A stretch of 64,000 nt of DNA from Roseibium porphyridii. Its GTDB lineage: Bacteria > Pseudomonadota > Alphaproteobacteria > Rhizobiales > Stappiaceae. Positions 16,522 through 25,850 of the stretch are shown piece by piece (position 1 is the stretch's first letter; each line of letters opens with the position of its first letter). Below the pieces are notes generated by a model. It saw nothing but the letters and a program-made list of their open reading frames with translations, had not been told where the DNA came from and made no database searches. Location: assembly GCF_026191725.2 (NCBI RefSeq), contig NZ_CP120863.1:5312001-5376000 (forward strand), given 5' to 3'. The translations under genes were made by a program, and so were the position numbers.

Positions 16522-18993
16522 ATGACTTCCGCGCCTGGCTTCAAGACCGCATTGCCGATAGACAGTGTATTGCAGGACTTGTTGCGCGCGCTTGAAGACA
16601 ATGCGAACGCTGTTCTTGTTGCTGACCCAGGCGCCGGTAAGACGACGCGCGTTCCTCTTGCGCTTCTTGACGCCTCGTGGCGCGGCGACTGCAAAATCCT
16701 GGTTCTTGAACCTCGGCGATTGGCTGCTCGCGCGGCGGCACGGCGCATGGCCGAGGAGTTAGGCGAAAAACCGGGAGAAACGGTTGGTTACCGGGTTCGA
16801 ATGGACTCCAAAATCAGCGCAAAAACGCGGATTGAAGTCATCACCGAAGGTGTATTCACCCGGTTGATACTGGAGGATCCCGAACTGACCGGCGTGGCCG
16901 CAGTTCTATTTGATGAATTTCATGAACGTTCGCTCGACGGAGACCTGGGACTTGCACTTGCCCTTGATGTTCAGTCCGCACTCAGAGACGATCTGCGCCT
17001 TCTGCCAATGTCTGCCACTCTCGATGCCGTGGGCGTCGCAGATCTTCTGGGCGCAGCTCCGGTCATTGCAAGCAAAGGACGCAGCTTTCCAGTTGAAACA
17101 CGGTACCTCGGCCGGTCGACCTCAGAACGCATAGAACCCCAAATCGTACGCGCTATCCGGCAAGCCGTAGAGGAGGAAAACGGGTCCGTCCTCGTGTTCC
17201 TTCCCGGTCAGGGTGAAATCAAACGAACCGCCGACTTACTGGACGGCAAACTTCCCGCCAATTGTCAGATTGCGCCACTTTATGGCGGACTTGATGCCAA
17301 AGCACAGGATGCGGCAATCAAACCCGCGGCGCCCAACGCTCGCAAGATTGTACTGGCAAGTGCCATCGCCCAGACTTCGCTCACCATTGAAGGCGTACGC
17401 GTGGTCATTGACAGTGGCCTTGCAAGGGTTCCCAGATATGAACCGCAAACCGGTTTGACGCGCCTTGAAACGGTGCGTGTATCACGGGCGACGGCTGATC
17501 AGCGCCGAGGTCGAGCCGGGCGCACTGAAGCCGGCATCTGCTACCGGCTTTGGGACGAGGCGCAAACGGTGGCCTTGCCAGAGGCGGAAGCACCGGAAAT
17601 TTTGGAAGCGGATCTGACCGGATTGGTTCTGGATCTCGCAGCCTGGGGAACGCTCGATCCAACAAGCCTCAGCTTCATGGATGCACCGCCGGCAGCCGCC
17701 TGGAATGAAGCCAAAAGCCTGCTCTCCGATCTGAATGCTCTCGACAATGCCGGGCGCTTAGCGCCTGCGGGAAAGGCACTTGCAAACCTGCCACTTCACC
17801 CCCGTCTTGCACATATGCTGCTGGAAGGAATTGCGCGCGATCTCGGAATGACAGCCGCACTGATTGCGCTGCTGCTCTCAGAACCGGGGCTTGGCGGCAG
17901 GGACCCCGATCTTCGCTCCCGTTTGCGATCGCTACGCAACGACAAGGGACAACGCGCCAGAGACGGGCGAACACTTGCCGCACGCTGGCTGCACCAGGCA
18001 GGTGGATCGGGATCGGACATCGACCCTGAAAGCGCCGGACTTCTCCTGGCGCTCGCTTATCCAGACCGCGTGGCCCAAGCCCGTGGCAAGACCGGGCGCT
18101 TCCGCCTCGCCAACAGACGTGGTGCCGAACTTGATATCGGTCACGCCCTTGCAGCTGAACCCTTTCTCACTGTTGCGGATATTCAAGGAAAGGCCGCCAA
18201 CGGGCGCATCCAACTCTGTGCGCCGATCTCCAGAGAGGATATCGAGGACCTTTTCAATGAAGACATAATTGAGGAAGACGAAGTTCAATTGACGGCGGAA
18301 GGTACAATCAAAGCAAGGCGCGTAAAACGCTACAAAGCTGTTGAGCTTCAATCATTTGTCGTTCAATCACCGGACGCGACCTCGGTCGAAAAAGCGCTTG
18401 TTGATGAAGTCCGGCGCCGTGGTGCCGCTCGTCTTAACTGGAGCAAGGACCAACAGCGTCTTCGAAAACGAGTTGCCTATGCACGCGCAAACGGCGCGTC
18501 GGATCTGCCTGACCTTTCAGACACGTTTCTAGGTGAAACACTGGAGACCTGGCTGCAACCCTTTCTGGCCGGTATCACCAGAACCAGCGCGATCGATGTG
18601 GCCGTGCTCGGCAATGCCCTCAGCGTGTTGCTTCCTTTCGATGCCCAGTCGCGTCTTAACGCACTTGCGCCCTCGCACTTCACAGCCCCGACCGGCAGGA
18701 AGGTTCCGATTGACTATGGTGCGGAGGCTGGTCCAACGCTTTCGATCCGTGTTCAGGAACTTTTCGGCACGACCCGTCACCCAAGCGTTTGCGACGGTAA
18801 ACTGCCGCTGATCCTCGAATTGTTGTCGCCCGCGCAACGGCCAATCCAGATCACGAAGGACCTTCCCGGTTTCTGGGCCGGGTCCTGGAAAGACGTGAAG
18901 GCCGACATGAAGGGACGCTATCCTAAGCACCCCTGGCCTGATGATCCAACGTCTGCGGAAGCAACGAGACGGGTGAAGCCACGCGGAAAATAG
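16522..18993 (+). CDS. hrpB: ATP-dependent helicase HrpB
   Basis: DEAH-box-like RNA/DNA helicase of the HrpB family, 823 residues (E. coli about 809). Helicase motifs in order: ADPGAGKTT (Walker A, about residue 35), LEPRRLAARAAARR (Ia), DEFHERSLDGDL (motif II, DEFH rather than DEAH, which is typical of HrpB), LPMSATLD (III), VFLPGQGEI (IV) and QRRGRAGR (VI). A C-terminal HrpB-specific region ends in PTSAEATRRVKPRGK, its usual tail. Its cellular role in alphaproteobacteria is poorly known. It is only 9 bp behind glk. putA is convergent, ending 67 bp beyond. Confidence 0.93.
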   Translation: MTSAPGFKTALPIDSVLQDLLRALEDNANAVLVADPGAGKTTRVPLALLDASWRGDCKILVLEPRRLAARAAARRMAEELGEKPGETVGYRVRMDSKISAKTRIEVITEGVFTRLILEDPELTGVAAVLFDEFHERSLDGDLGLALALDVQSALRDDLRLLPMSATLDAVGVADLLGAAPVIASKGRSFPVETRYLGRSTSERIEPQIVRAIRQAVEEENGSVLVFLPGQGEIKRTADLLDGKLPANCQIAPLYGGLDAKAQDAAIKPAAPNARKIVLASAIAQTSLTIEGVRVVIDSGLARVPRYEPQTGLTRLETVRVSRATADQRRGRAGRTEAGICYRLWDEAQTVALPEAEAPEILEADLTGLVLDLAAWGTLDPTSLSFMDAPPAAAWNEAKSLLSDLNALDNAGRLAPAGKALANLPLHPRLAHMLLEGIARDLGMTAALIALLLSEPGLGGRDPDLRSRLRSLRNDKGQRARDGRTLAARWLHQAGGSGSDIDPESAGLLLALAYPDRVAQARGKTGRFRLANRRGAELDIGHALAAEPFLTVADIQGKAANGRIQLCAPISREDIEDLFNEDIIEEDEVQLTAEGTIKARRVKRYKAVELQSFVVQSPDATSVEKALVDEVRRRGAARLNWSKDQQRLRKRVAYARANGASDLPDLSDTFLGETLETWLQPFLAGITRTSAIDVAVLGNALSVLLPFDAQSRLNALAPSHFTAPTGRKVPIDYGAEAGPTLSIRVQELFGTTRHPSVCDGKLPLILELLSPAQRPIQITKDLPGFWAGSWKDVKADMKGRYPKHPWPDDPTSAEATRRVKPRGK

Positions 18994-19060
18994 TATTCCC
19001 GTTTTGGTAGTCCACAATCGCGGTCGCGGTTTCGGGAACGCTGTGCATCAAAAAGCTTGT

Positions 19061-22000
19061 TCAATCATCTGAGGCTGCCACCAGGCTTGCGTTGCCGCCG
19101 GCTGCTGCCGTGTTGATCGACACCACCTGTTCCAGTGCGAACCGGGTTAGGTAAACCGGACCACCCGCCTTGGGGCCAGTGCCGGAAAGGCCCGATCCGC
19201 CAAAAGGCTGAGTGCCGACGACGGCACCGATTGTGTTGCGATTGACATAGACATTGCCGACAGACAAACGGTCGACCACCTTTTTTACAGTCGCGTCGAT
19301 GCGGCTATGCACTCCAAGCGTCAGGCCATAGCCAGTGTCGGCGATCTGATCGAGAACCTTGTCGATGTCCTTTGCCTTGTAGCGCACCACATGCAGCACC
19401 GGGCCGAACACTTCGCGGGTCAGCGCTTCTGCCTGATCAAGTTCGATAATATGCGGTGAAACCCAAGAGCCGTTTGACAGGGAGCCGCTCGGCAAATCGC
19501 CTGCAAATCGCAACGTCTGACTTTCAGACATTTCATGGATGTGCGCCATAATGTTGTCGCGCGCTTCCTCGTCAATCACCGGGCCGATATCCGTTGACGG
19601 CAGTCTTGGATCCCCAAGTTTGAGTTCTTTCGCAGCACCTTCCAGCATCTTGAGCAGTGTGTCGGCGACATCTTCCTGCACGTATAAAAGGCGCAGGGCA
19701 GAACAGCGTTGGCCTGCCGAGCGGAAAGCGGACATCATGACATCGTCGCAGACCTGTTCGGGCAAAGCGGTCGCGTCGACGATCATCGCATTTATGCCGC
19801 CCGTCTCGGCAATCAGAGGTACGATCGGCCCGCGTTTGGCCGCGAGCGTTCCGTTTATTGCCCAGGCTGTTTCGGTCGATCCAGTGAAGGCCACACCGGC
19901 AACGGCAGGATGAGAGGTGAGCGCGGCGCCGACATCACCCTCACCCGGCAACAGATAGAAGGCATCTTCCGGGACGCCTGCTTCATACATCAGCTTCGCG
20001 GTTTCAAAGGCAATCAGCGGAGTTTGCTCCGCCGGTTTGGCAACCACAGCATTGCCTCCCAGAAGCGCTGCACTGATCTGGCCCAGAAAGATCGCCAATG
20101 GGAAGTTCCATGGCGAAATACAGACAAAAACACCTCGGCCGCGATAGCGATATCGGTTCTCCTCGCCTGTCGGTCCCGGCATCAACCTGCCTTCGCCGAA
20201 AAGCGTCCGCGCCTCGTGCGCGTAATAGCGGCAAAAATCGACGGCCTCCCGGATCTCCGCAATACCATCGGTCAGGCATTTCCCGGCTTCCATGGACAGG
20301 ATCATCATCAACCGGTCCCGGTTTTCTTCAAGCAAATCGCCAAGTCTGGCCAATGCTTCCGCCCGTTCATGCACCGGCCTTCGCGACCAGGCTTCAAAGC
20401 CCTTCCTCGCAGCGGCAACTGCCTCTTGTGCAGTTTCCCGGGTTGCAAATCTCACTGTGCCAACGCGGGTTGTTCCGTCCATAGGAGAAAAAACTGGATG
20501 CGCTTCACCGCCGCTGGAGAGCCCTGTTCCCAAGGGTGCTGCCTGCGTGAATGGAGCAGAGGTTTTGCGCATGCCTTCAACCAAAAGGTTGCGTTCAACC
20601 GCATGACCGAATTCGACACCGTCGGAGTTCTGCCGGCTTGAGCCGTAGAGATCCGACGGCAAGGGAATAGACCTGTTTGTGGCGTGATGACCATTGTCGA
20701 GAATGTCCTTCGGCCTTTTCAGCAAGGCTTCTGTCGGCACTGACGCATCACCGACAATGGTGACAAAGGACGAGTTCGCACCGTTTTCCAAAAGGCGACG
20801 AACCAGATAGGCCAGAAGATCCTTGTGACCACCGACCGGCGCATATATGCGGCATGGGAAACCGTCTCTCTCACACACAGACTTATAGAGACTTTCACCC
20901 ATGCCATGCAGACGCTGGAACTCGTAGCCTTCAGCCTTGCCGCCAGACAATTCGATGATCTGTGCAACCGTAAGGGCATTGTGGGTAGCAAACTGAGGAT
21001 AAAGCACATCGCGGGCCGCCAGCATCCGCTTGGCGCAACACAAATAGGAAACATCGGTAGCGGCCTTGCGCGTGAAGACCGGATAGCCGTTAGCTCCGTT
21101 TTCCTGTGCGTGCTTGATTTCCGTGTCCCAATAAGCGCCCTTCACAAGACGCACCATCATCTTGCGCTTTGTCGTTCTGGCCGCATTCACCAGCCAGTCG
21201 ATCGTCTCCACGCTTCGTTTTTGGTAGGCCTGCACGGCCAGTCCAAAACCATCCCAATTCGCAGTAACCGGATCGGCGAGCAAGGCGGCGATGACATCCA
21301 GTGAGATTTCAAGCCGATCGGCTTCCTCGGCATCGATCGTGAAATTGAGATTGCGGTCCTTGGCCATTTGCACCAGTTCACGCAGTCGCGGAAGCAATTC
21401 ATCGCGCACCCTGTCACCATTAACAGCCTCATAGCGAGGATGAAGCGCTGAAAGCTTCACCGATATGCCGGGACGGTCCGGCAGGTCCTCGTCGCCGGCA
21501 GACTTGCCAATGGCCTCAATGGCGTTCGCGTAGGACTGGAAATAGCGCTCCGCATCTCTTGCCGTACGCGCGCCTTCACCCAGCATGTCGTAGGAATACC
21601 TGTAACCTTTGGTTTCTTGCGCTTTCGCGCGTTCCAGAGCCTTTTGTATGGTTTCGCCCAGCACGAACTGATGCCCGAGAAGCTGCATCGCCTTACGGGT
21701 AGCCACGCGGACAGTCGGCATTCCCATGCGTTTGACAAGGCTCGACAGAATACTCTGCGGCGTGTCACCGGGATGCAGCAAACGAGAGGTGATCCCAAGG
21801 GCCCAGGAGGATGCAGAGACCAGCCAGGTGTCCGATTTCTGATCTGAGGGTTCGTCAAAACGGGCAGCCGCCAGCTTGTCCTCAATCAGTTTGTCTGCTG
21901 TTTCCGCGTCCGGTACGCGCAACAGTGCCTCGGCCAGAACCATCATCGCGAGACCTTCGCGCGTGGTCAGGCCAAACTCACGCATGAAATCCTCGACACC

Positions 22001-22201
22001 GCCAAGCCCGACCTGCACGGAACGCATATCTTCTATAAGGCCGCGCGCGCGCTGATCGATCAACTTCTCGACAACTGGATCTGACGCGGCTTCTTTCAGA
22101 AGTGCCTCGACAAGCGCCTTGTCCTCGGGCGCGTAGTCCGCACGAAACGGAACCAGAATGTCACCATCACCCATCATCGCGGCAGCAGCAGTGGCAGTCA
22201 T
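19061..22201 (-). CDS. putA: Bifunctional proline dehydrogenase / glutamate-semialdehyde dehydrogenase
   Basis: Oxidises proline to glutamate in two steps using FAD and NAD. The 1046-residue protein lacks the N-terminal ribbon-helix-helix domain, so unlike E. coli PutA it should not repress its own gene; it is the shorter form seen in rhizobia (about 1000 residues). The FAD barrel holds RLVKGAYWDTEIKHAQ and CRIYAPVGGHKDLLAYLVRRL (given in parts); the aldehyde dehydrogenase half holds ISPWNFPLAIF, FTGSTETA, LIAETGG and the catalytic Cys (about residue 835) in SAGQRCSALRLL. Start ATG has GGGAGG 5 nt upstream. A Lrp-type gene is divergent, taking over regulation. Confidence 0.96.
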   Translation of the reverse strand: MTATAAAAMMGDGDILVPFRADYAPEDKALVEALLKEAASDPVVEKLIDQRARGLIEDMRSVQVGLGGVEDFMREFGLTTREGLAMMVLAEALLRVPDAETADKLIEDKLAAARFDEPSDQKSDTWLVSASSWALGITSRLLHPGDTPQSILSSLVKRMGMPTVRVATRKAMQLLGHQFVLGETIQKALERAKAQETKGYRYSYDMLGEGARTARDAERYFQSYANAIEAIGKSAGDEDLPDRPGISVKLSALHPRYEAVNGDRVRDELLPRLRELVQMAKDRNLNFTIDAEEADRLEISLDVIAALLADPVTANWDGFGLAVQAYQKRSVETIDWLVNAARTTKRKMMVRLVKGAYWDTEIKHAQENGANGYPVFTRKAATDVSYLCCAKRMLAARDVLYPQFATHNALTVAQIIELSGGKAEGYEFQRLHGMGESLYKSVCERDGFPCRIYAPVGGHKDLLAYLVRRLLENGANSSFVTIVGDASVPTEALLKRPKDILDNGHHATNRSIPLPSDLYGSSRQNSDGVEFGHAVERNLLVEGMRKTSAPFTQAAPLGTGLSSGGEAHPVFSPMDGTTRVGTVRFATRETAQEAVAAARKGFEAWSRRPVHERAEALARLGDLLEENRDRLMMILSMEAGKCLTDGIAEIREAVDFCRYYAHEARTLFGEGRLMPGPTGEENRYRYRGRGVFVCISPWNFPLAIFLGQISAALLGGNAVVAKPAEQTPLIAFETAKLMYEAGVPEDAFYLLPGEGDVGAALTSHPAVAGVAFTGSTETAWAINGTLAAKRGPIVPLIAETGGINAMIVDATALPEQVCDDVMMSAFRSAGQRCSALRLLYVQEDVADTLLKMLEGAAKELKLGDPRLPSTDIGPVIDEEARDNIMAHIHEMSESQTLRFAGDLPSGSLSNGSWVSPHIIELDQAEALTREVFGPVLHVVRYKAKDIDKVLDQIADTGYGLTLGVHSRIDATVKKVVDRLSVGNVYVNRNTIGAVVGTQPFGGSGLSGTGPKAGGPVYLTRFALEQVVSINTAAAGGNASLVAASDD

Positions 22202-22344
22202 GAAAACCTCCCAAACGTCCGCTTCCGGACATGGATCAATACATTTCTCTAAAATAGACGAGTTTCTTAGGATTTTTTCTCTGTTTTTTACTGGTATTTC
22301 CGTGCTAACTCCGCCAAAATTAAATTTCTAAGAGGTTTTTCACT
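22202..22344. promoter_or_regulatory. putA / Lrp-type regulator divergent promoter region
   Basis: The 143 bp between the divergent genes is AT-rich with runs of T and A, as is usual for Lrp-family binding and bending sites. I could not settle on a single operator; CTAAAATAGA and a TTCTTAG/CTAAGA pair of short arms are present. Likely shared control of putA and the regulator is inferred from the arrangement. Confidence 0.5.
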
Positions 22345-22800
22345 ATGCTTGATGCTACTGACAGGCGGATATTGAGGGTGCTGCAGGAAGATGGCCGCAT
22401 CACCAATACCGAGCTTTCGGATCGTGTTCGGCTTTCGCCAACGGCCACGGCTGAGCGAACCAAGCGGCTCATTCGCGAGGGTTTCATCGAAGGTTTTTCA
22501 GCAAACCTCGACCCCAAGAAGGTTGACCGCGGGCTACTTGTCTTTGTCGAAATTCGACTGGAAAGAACGACACCGGATATCTTCGACGCTTTCAAGATCG
22601 CGGTCGAACGTTCACCCGATATTCTTGAGTGTCACATGGTTGCCGGAGGATTTGACTATCTCATGAAAAGCCGGGTCAAGGACATGGAAGCCTATCGCAG
22701 CTTTCTGTCAGATGTGGTGCTGGCCTTTCCGGGCGTTCGAGAGACACATACATATGCTGTCATGGAGGAAATAAAGGACACGCATGTGCTGCCAGTCTAG
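22345..22800 (+). CDS. putR: Lrp/AsnC-family regulator of putA (PutR-like)
   Basis: 151-residue Lrp/AsnC-type regulator: an N-terminal winged helix-turn-helix (LDATDRRILRVLQEDGRI, then NTELSDRVRLSPTATAERTK) and a C-terminal RAM effector domain with VECHMVAGGFDY-like text (ILECHMVAGGFDYLMK). In Agrobacterium and Rhodobacter PutR proteins of this type activate putA when proline is present, and the divergent placement here, 143 bp from putA, supports the same job. The start has AGAGG about 10 nt upstream. Ligand is presumed proline, not shown by sequence. Confidence 0.88.
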   Translation: MLDATDRRILRVLQEDGRITNTELSDRVRLSPTATAERTKRLIREGFIEGFSANLDPKKVDRGLLVFVEIRLERTTPDIFDAFKIAVERSPDILECHMVAGGFDYLMKSRVKDMEAYRSFLSDVVLAFPGVRETHTYAVMEEIKDTHVLPV

Positions 22801-22824
22801 ACTTGATGCAGAGCATGCCTTGGT

Positions 22825-22882
22825 CCTCGCAGCGCCGGTTCACAAAGCCTTGTCTTGACCGTGTCGTACCGTCTTTGCGAGG
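22825..22882 (+). other. Possible structured leader before the YnjB gene
   Basis: CCTCGCA (22825-22831) and TGCGAGG (22876-22882) can close a 7-bp stem around 44 nt, with a weaker inner GGTTCA/TTGACC pairing. It lies 31 bp before the binding-protein start. It lacks the conserved cores of the TPP riboswitch, so any ligand is unknown. Confidence 0.3.
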
Positions 22883-22912
22883 GGAACGCTGTTCAGATCA
22901 AAAGGACTTCAG

Positions 22913-24136
22913 ATGACTCGTCTTCTCGCTGCCGGTCTTGGCCTTTTCGCGCTCGTTCTTGTGCCACTGACCGCACTTGCTCAGGCCACGCAGGAAGACC
23001 CTGCCTGGCAAGCCGTGCTGAACAAAGCAAAAGGCCAGACGGTCTATTTCCATGCCTGGGGCGGCGAGCCTAGGATCAACGCCTACATTCAATGGGCGGC
23101 TCGTGAAGTCGCGCGAGATTACGATGTGCGTGTCATACATGTGAAGGTCAGCGACACGGCGACAGTTGTGTCCCAGGTTTTGGCGGAGAAATCGGTCGGC
23201 AAAGCGTCTGGTGGTGCCGTTGACCTCATCTGGATCAATGGTGAGAATTTCGCCTCCATGAAAGAAAACGCGCTGCTGGCTGCGCCTGGTTGGGTGGAAA
23301 CCCTGCCAAACTGGGCATATGTCGATGTTGAGAACAAGCCGACAGTGCTGGTTGATTTCACCGTCCCAACCGACGGTCAGGAAAGCCCTTGGGGCATGGC
23401 GAAACTCGTTTTCATGCATGACAGTGCACGCCTTGAGACCCCTCCTGCATCTCTTGATGAGCTTCTGGCATATGCAACGGCCAACCCGGGGCGGTTTGCC
23501 TATCCGCAGCCCCCCAACTTCTACGGAACGACATTTCTGAAGCAGGTTCTTGCCGGTACGGTTGCCAATGCCGAACTGCTTTCCAAGCCTGTAGACGAAA
23601 CAAAATTTGAAGAAGCGGTTGCACCGCTCTTTGCATATCTTGATAAATTGCATCCTGCCTTATGGCGGGAAGGACAGGCCTTTCCCAAGAATGCCTCGCA
23701 TATGCGACAGCTGCTCGCGGACGGTGAACTGGACATAGCTTTTTCCTTTAATCCCGGCGATGCGTCCGGGGCGATCGCCAATGGCGAACTGCCGCCGACT
23801 GTTCGGACTTTCGTTTTTGAAGGTGGCACGATCGGCAACACGCACTTTGTAGCCATCCCCTTCAACAGCTCTGCCCAGGAAGGCGCGCAGGTCTTTGCGA
23901 ATTTCCTGCTGTCCCCAATGGCACAAACACGCAAGCAAGAGCCGGAGATCTGGGGAGATCCGACGGTGCTCGACGTTGCAGGCCTGCCTGCAAATGAAAA
24001 GGCCCTGTTCGACGCCATGGATCTGGGTCCGGCCACCTTGTCACCGGAAGATCTGGGACCGGTTTTACCCGAACCACACCCAAGCTGGGTCAAGGCCCTG
24101 GAAGAAGCCTGGGTCCAGAGGTACGGTGCCGAGTGA
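22913..24136 (+). CDS. YnjB-family ABC transporter substrate-binding protein
   Basis: Periplasmic binding protein, 407 residues, with a signal peptide (MTRLLAAGLGLFALVLVPLT, cleaved at ALA) and the YnjB-type opening KGQTVYFHAWGGEPRINAYI. Family members are related to iron, thiamine and spermidine binding proteins; WINGENFASMKEN and PPNFYGTTFLKQVL are recognisable YnjB blocks. The substrate of YnjBCD systems is not established, so none is claimed. The following permease gene starts within its last codons and the ATPase follows directly, giving a complete importer operon. Confidence 0.88.
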   Translation: MTRLLAAGLGLFALVLVPLTALAQATQEDPAWQAVLNKAKGQTVYFHAWGGEPRINAYIQWAAREVARDYDVRVIHVKVSDTATVVSQVLAEKSVGKASGGAVDLIWINGENFASMKENALLAAPGWVETLPNWAYVDVENKPTVLVDFTVPTDGQESPWGMAKLVFMHDSARLETPPASLDELLAYATANPGRFAYPQPPNFYGTTFLKQVLAGTVANAELLSKPVDETKFEEAVAPLFAYLDKLHPALWREGQAFPKNASHMRQLLADGELDIAFSFNPGDASGAIANGELPPTVRTFVFEGGTIGNTHFVAIPFNSSAQEGAQVFANFLLSPMAQTRKQEPEIWGDPTVLDVAGLPANEKALFDAMDLGPATLSPEDLGPVLPEPHPSWVKALEEAWVQRYGAE

Positions 24137-25850
24137 GGTTGATCGCTTGTCGCAGGCAACCGGGTTCCGTTTGGATGCCCCTACCATTCTCGTAACGATG
24201 TTGCTGGCAGGCCCGGTCCTTGCAGGCCTCGCGGGCACAGCACTTCCGGCATTCGGGTTTCTGCCGGTACTGGGCTATGAGCAATTCTCTCTCGCACCGT
24301 TTCAGCAGCTGATTGAAACACCCGGACTTGCAACATCTGCATTGCTCAGCCTGACGACAGGGTTGACAGCTTCACTGATCTCGCTCGCGATCGTCCTTGG
24401 CTTCACCGCAGGATGGTCAGGTACAAAAACGTTTCAGCGACTGACGCGGTTCTTGTCGCCACTTCTGTCTGTCCCGCATGCAGCGGCAGCAATCGGGCTA
24501 GCCTTTCTGATTGCCCCATCGGGGTTTCTGGTGCGGCTGGTGTCGCCCTGGGCAACAGGTTGGTCGCGTCCACCCGATCTCCTGATCCTGAACGACCCCT
24601 ACGGTGTTGCGATGACGGTCGGGCTTGTCGCCAAAGAAGTACCGTTTCTGTTTCTGATGACGCTCGCAGCGCTGAACAGGCCGAGAACCCAGGACTTTTT
24701 CAAAGCAGGTGCGGGGCTGGGCTATGGCCGTATGGCGACGTTCTTCAAGATCGTTCTGCCGCAGATCTATCCGATGATCCGCCTGCCGATGCTCGCAGTC
24801 GTCGCCTATTCCACTTCAGTGGTCGATGTGGCAACGATCCTAGGACCGACAACCCCGCCGCCCCTGGCACCCCGTCTCGTTTCCTGGATGAACGATCCTG
24901 ATCTTGCCAAACGGCTGATGGCATCCGCTGGTGCCTTGCTGCAACTTGCCGTAACTGTGAGCGCACTTGTCATTTACCTATGCCTGGAAAAACTGGCGCG
25001 CGCTTTGGCTCACCGTCAGTATCAAAGCGGTTCTCGGTTTCGACAGGAAAATTTCAGTCGCCTCGGCACCCTATTGCCGATGTTGCTGATCATCATCGTA
25101 ATGGTTTTGTCACTTTGCCTGCTTGCGATCTGGTCTGCGGCAAGATCCTGGTGGTTTCCAGCCGTGTTGCCTCAGGCCTGGAGCCTGTCGAAAATGATTG
25201 AAGCCATCCAGATGGGTAGCGGCAGTCTTGTCGCGACGCTTCTTCTCGCCCTCGTTTCAGCTCTCTTGGCAACGGCGCTCACGCTTTGGCTGCTGGAAGC
25301 ACGAAGTCACCGCAACCTCGCGGTCACCAACCGATTGAAAAGCTACATCTTTCTGCCACTCCTCGTGCCACAGATTGCTTTTCTCTTCGGCCTGCAGATG
25401 CTCTTTCTCGTATTTGGCATGAGCGGAACATTCCTTGCAGTTCTAGTGTCCCATCTGATTTTTGTCTTTCCCTATGCCTTCCTCGCCCTGAGCGACCCCT
25501 GGGGCCAGCTGGACCCGCGTTACGCGCGTGCAGCAAGGTCTATCGGCGTATCCCGCGCGAAGGTGTTCTGGAAAATTCAACTGCCCCTGCTTCTGCGCCC
25601 GGTTCTGGTAACGCTTGCGGTTGCTGCCGCAGTTTCGGTCGGCCAATACCTGCCGACACTCATGATCGGTGCCGGCCGGATCGTCACGATCACAACGGAA
25701 AGCGTTGCACTCGCGAGCGGCGGCAGCCGCCAGTTTGCCGCGCTTTATGCCCTGCTCCAGCTAATTGTTCCGCTCATCGGGTTTTTACTGGCGGCCCTTG
25801 TGCCGTCCCTTGTTCACCGCAACCGTGCGGCCATGCGGCTCGAGAAATGA
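24126..25850 (+). CDS. YnjC-family ABC transporter permease (fused double permease)
   Basis: About 574 residues with two BPD_transp_1 permease units in tandem, giving roughly twelve membrane helices; each half has its coupling loop (KAGAGLGYGRMATFFKIVLP in the first and ARSIGVSRAKVFWKIQLPLL in the second). GTG at 24126 is chosen because AGAGG precedes it and it overlaps the binding-protein stop by 11 bp; TTG at 24147 with GAGG 8 nt upstream is an alternative. The open frame extends further upstream without a start signal. The stop is directly followed by the ATPase start. Confidence 0.85.
   Translation: MPSEVDRLSQATGFRLDAPTILVTMLLAGPVLAGLAGTALPAFGFLPVLGYEQFSLAPFQQLIETPGLATSALLSLTTGLTASLISLAIVLGFTAGWSGTKTFQRLTRFLSPLLSVPHAAAAIGLAFLIAPSGFLVRLVSPWATGWSRPPDLLILNDPYGVAMTVGLVAKEVPFLFLMTLAALNRPRTQDFFKAGAGLGYGRMATFFKIVLPQIYPMIRLPMLAVVAYSTSVVDVATILGPTTPPPLAPRLVSWMNDPDLAKRLMASAGALLQLAVTVSALVIYLCLEKLARALAHRQYQSGSRFRQENFSRLGTLLPMLLIIIVMVLSLCLLAIWSAARSWWFPAVLPQAWSLSKMIEAIQMGSGSLVATLLLALVSALLATALTLWLLEARSHRNLAVTNRLKSYIFLPLLVPQIAFLFGLQMLFLVFGMSGTFLAVLVSHLIFVFPYAFLALSDPWGQLDPRYARAARSIGVSRAKVFWKIQLPLLLRPVLVTLAVAAAVSVGQYLPTLMIGAGRIVTITTESVALASGGSRQFAALYALLQLIVPLIGFLLAALVPSLVHRNRAAMRLEK

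Noticed and set aside
22801..22912. TPP riboswitch before the YnjB gene
   Set aside because: The conserved CUGAGA and ACCUGA cores are missing; only a generic stem is present.
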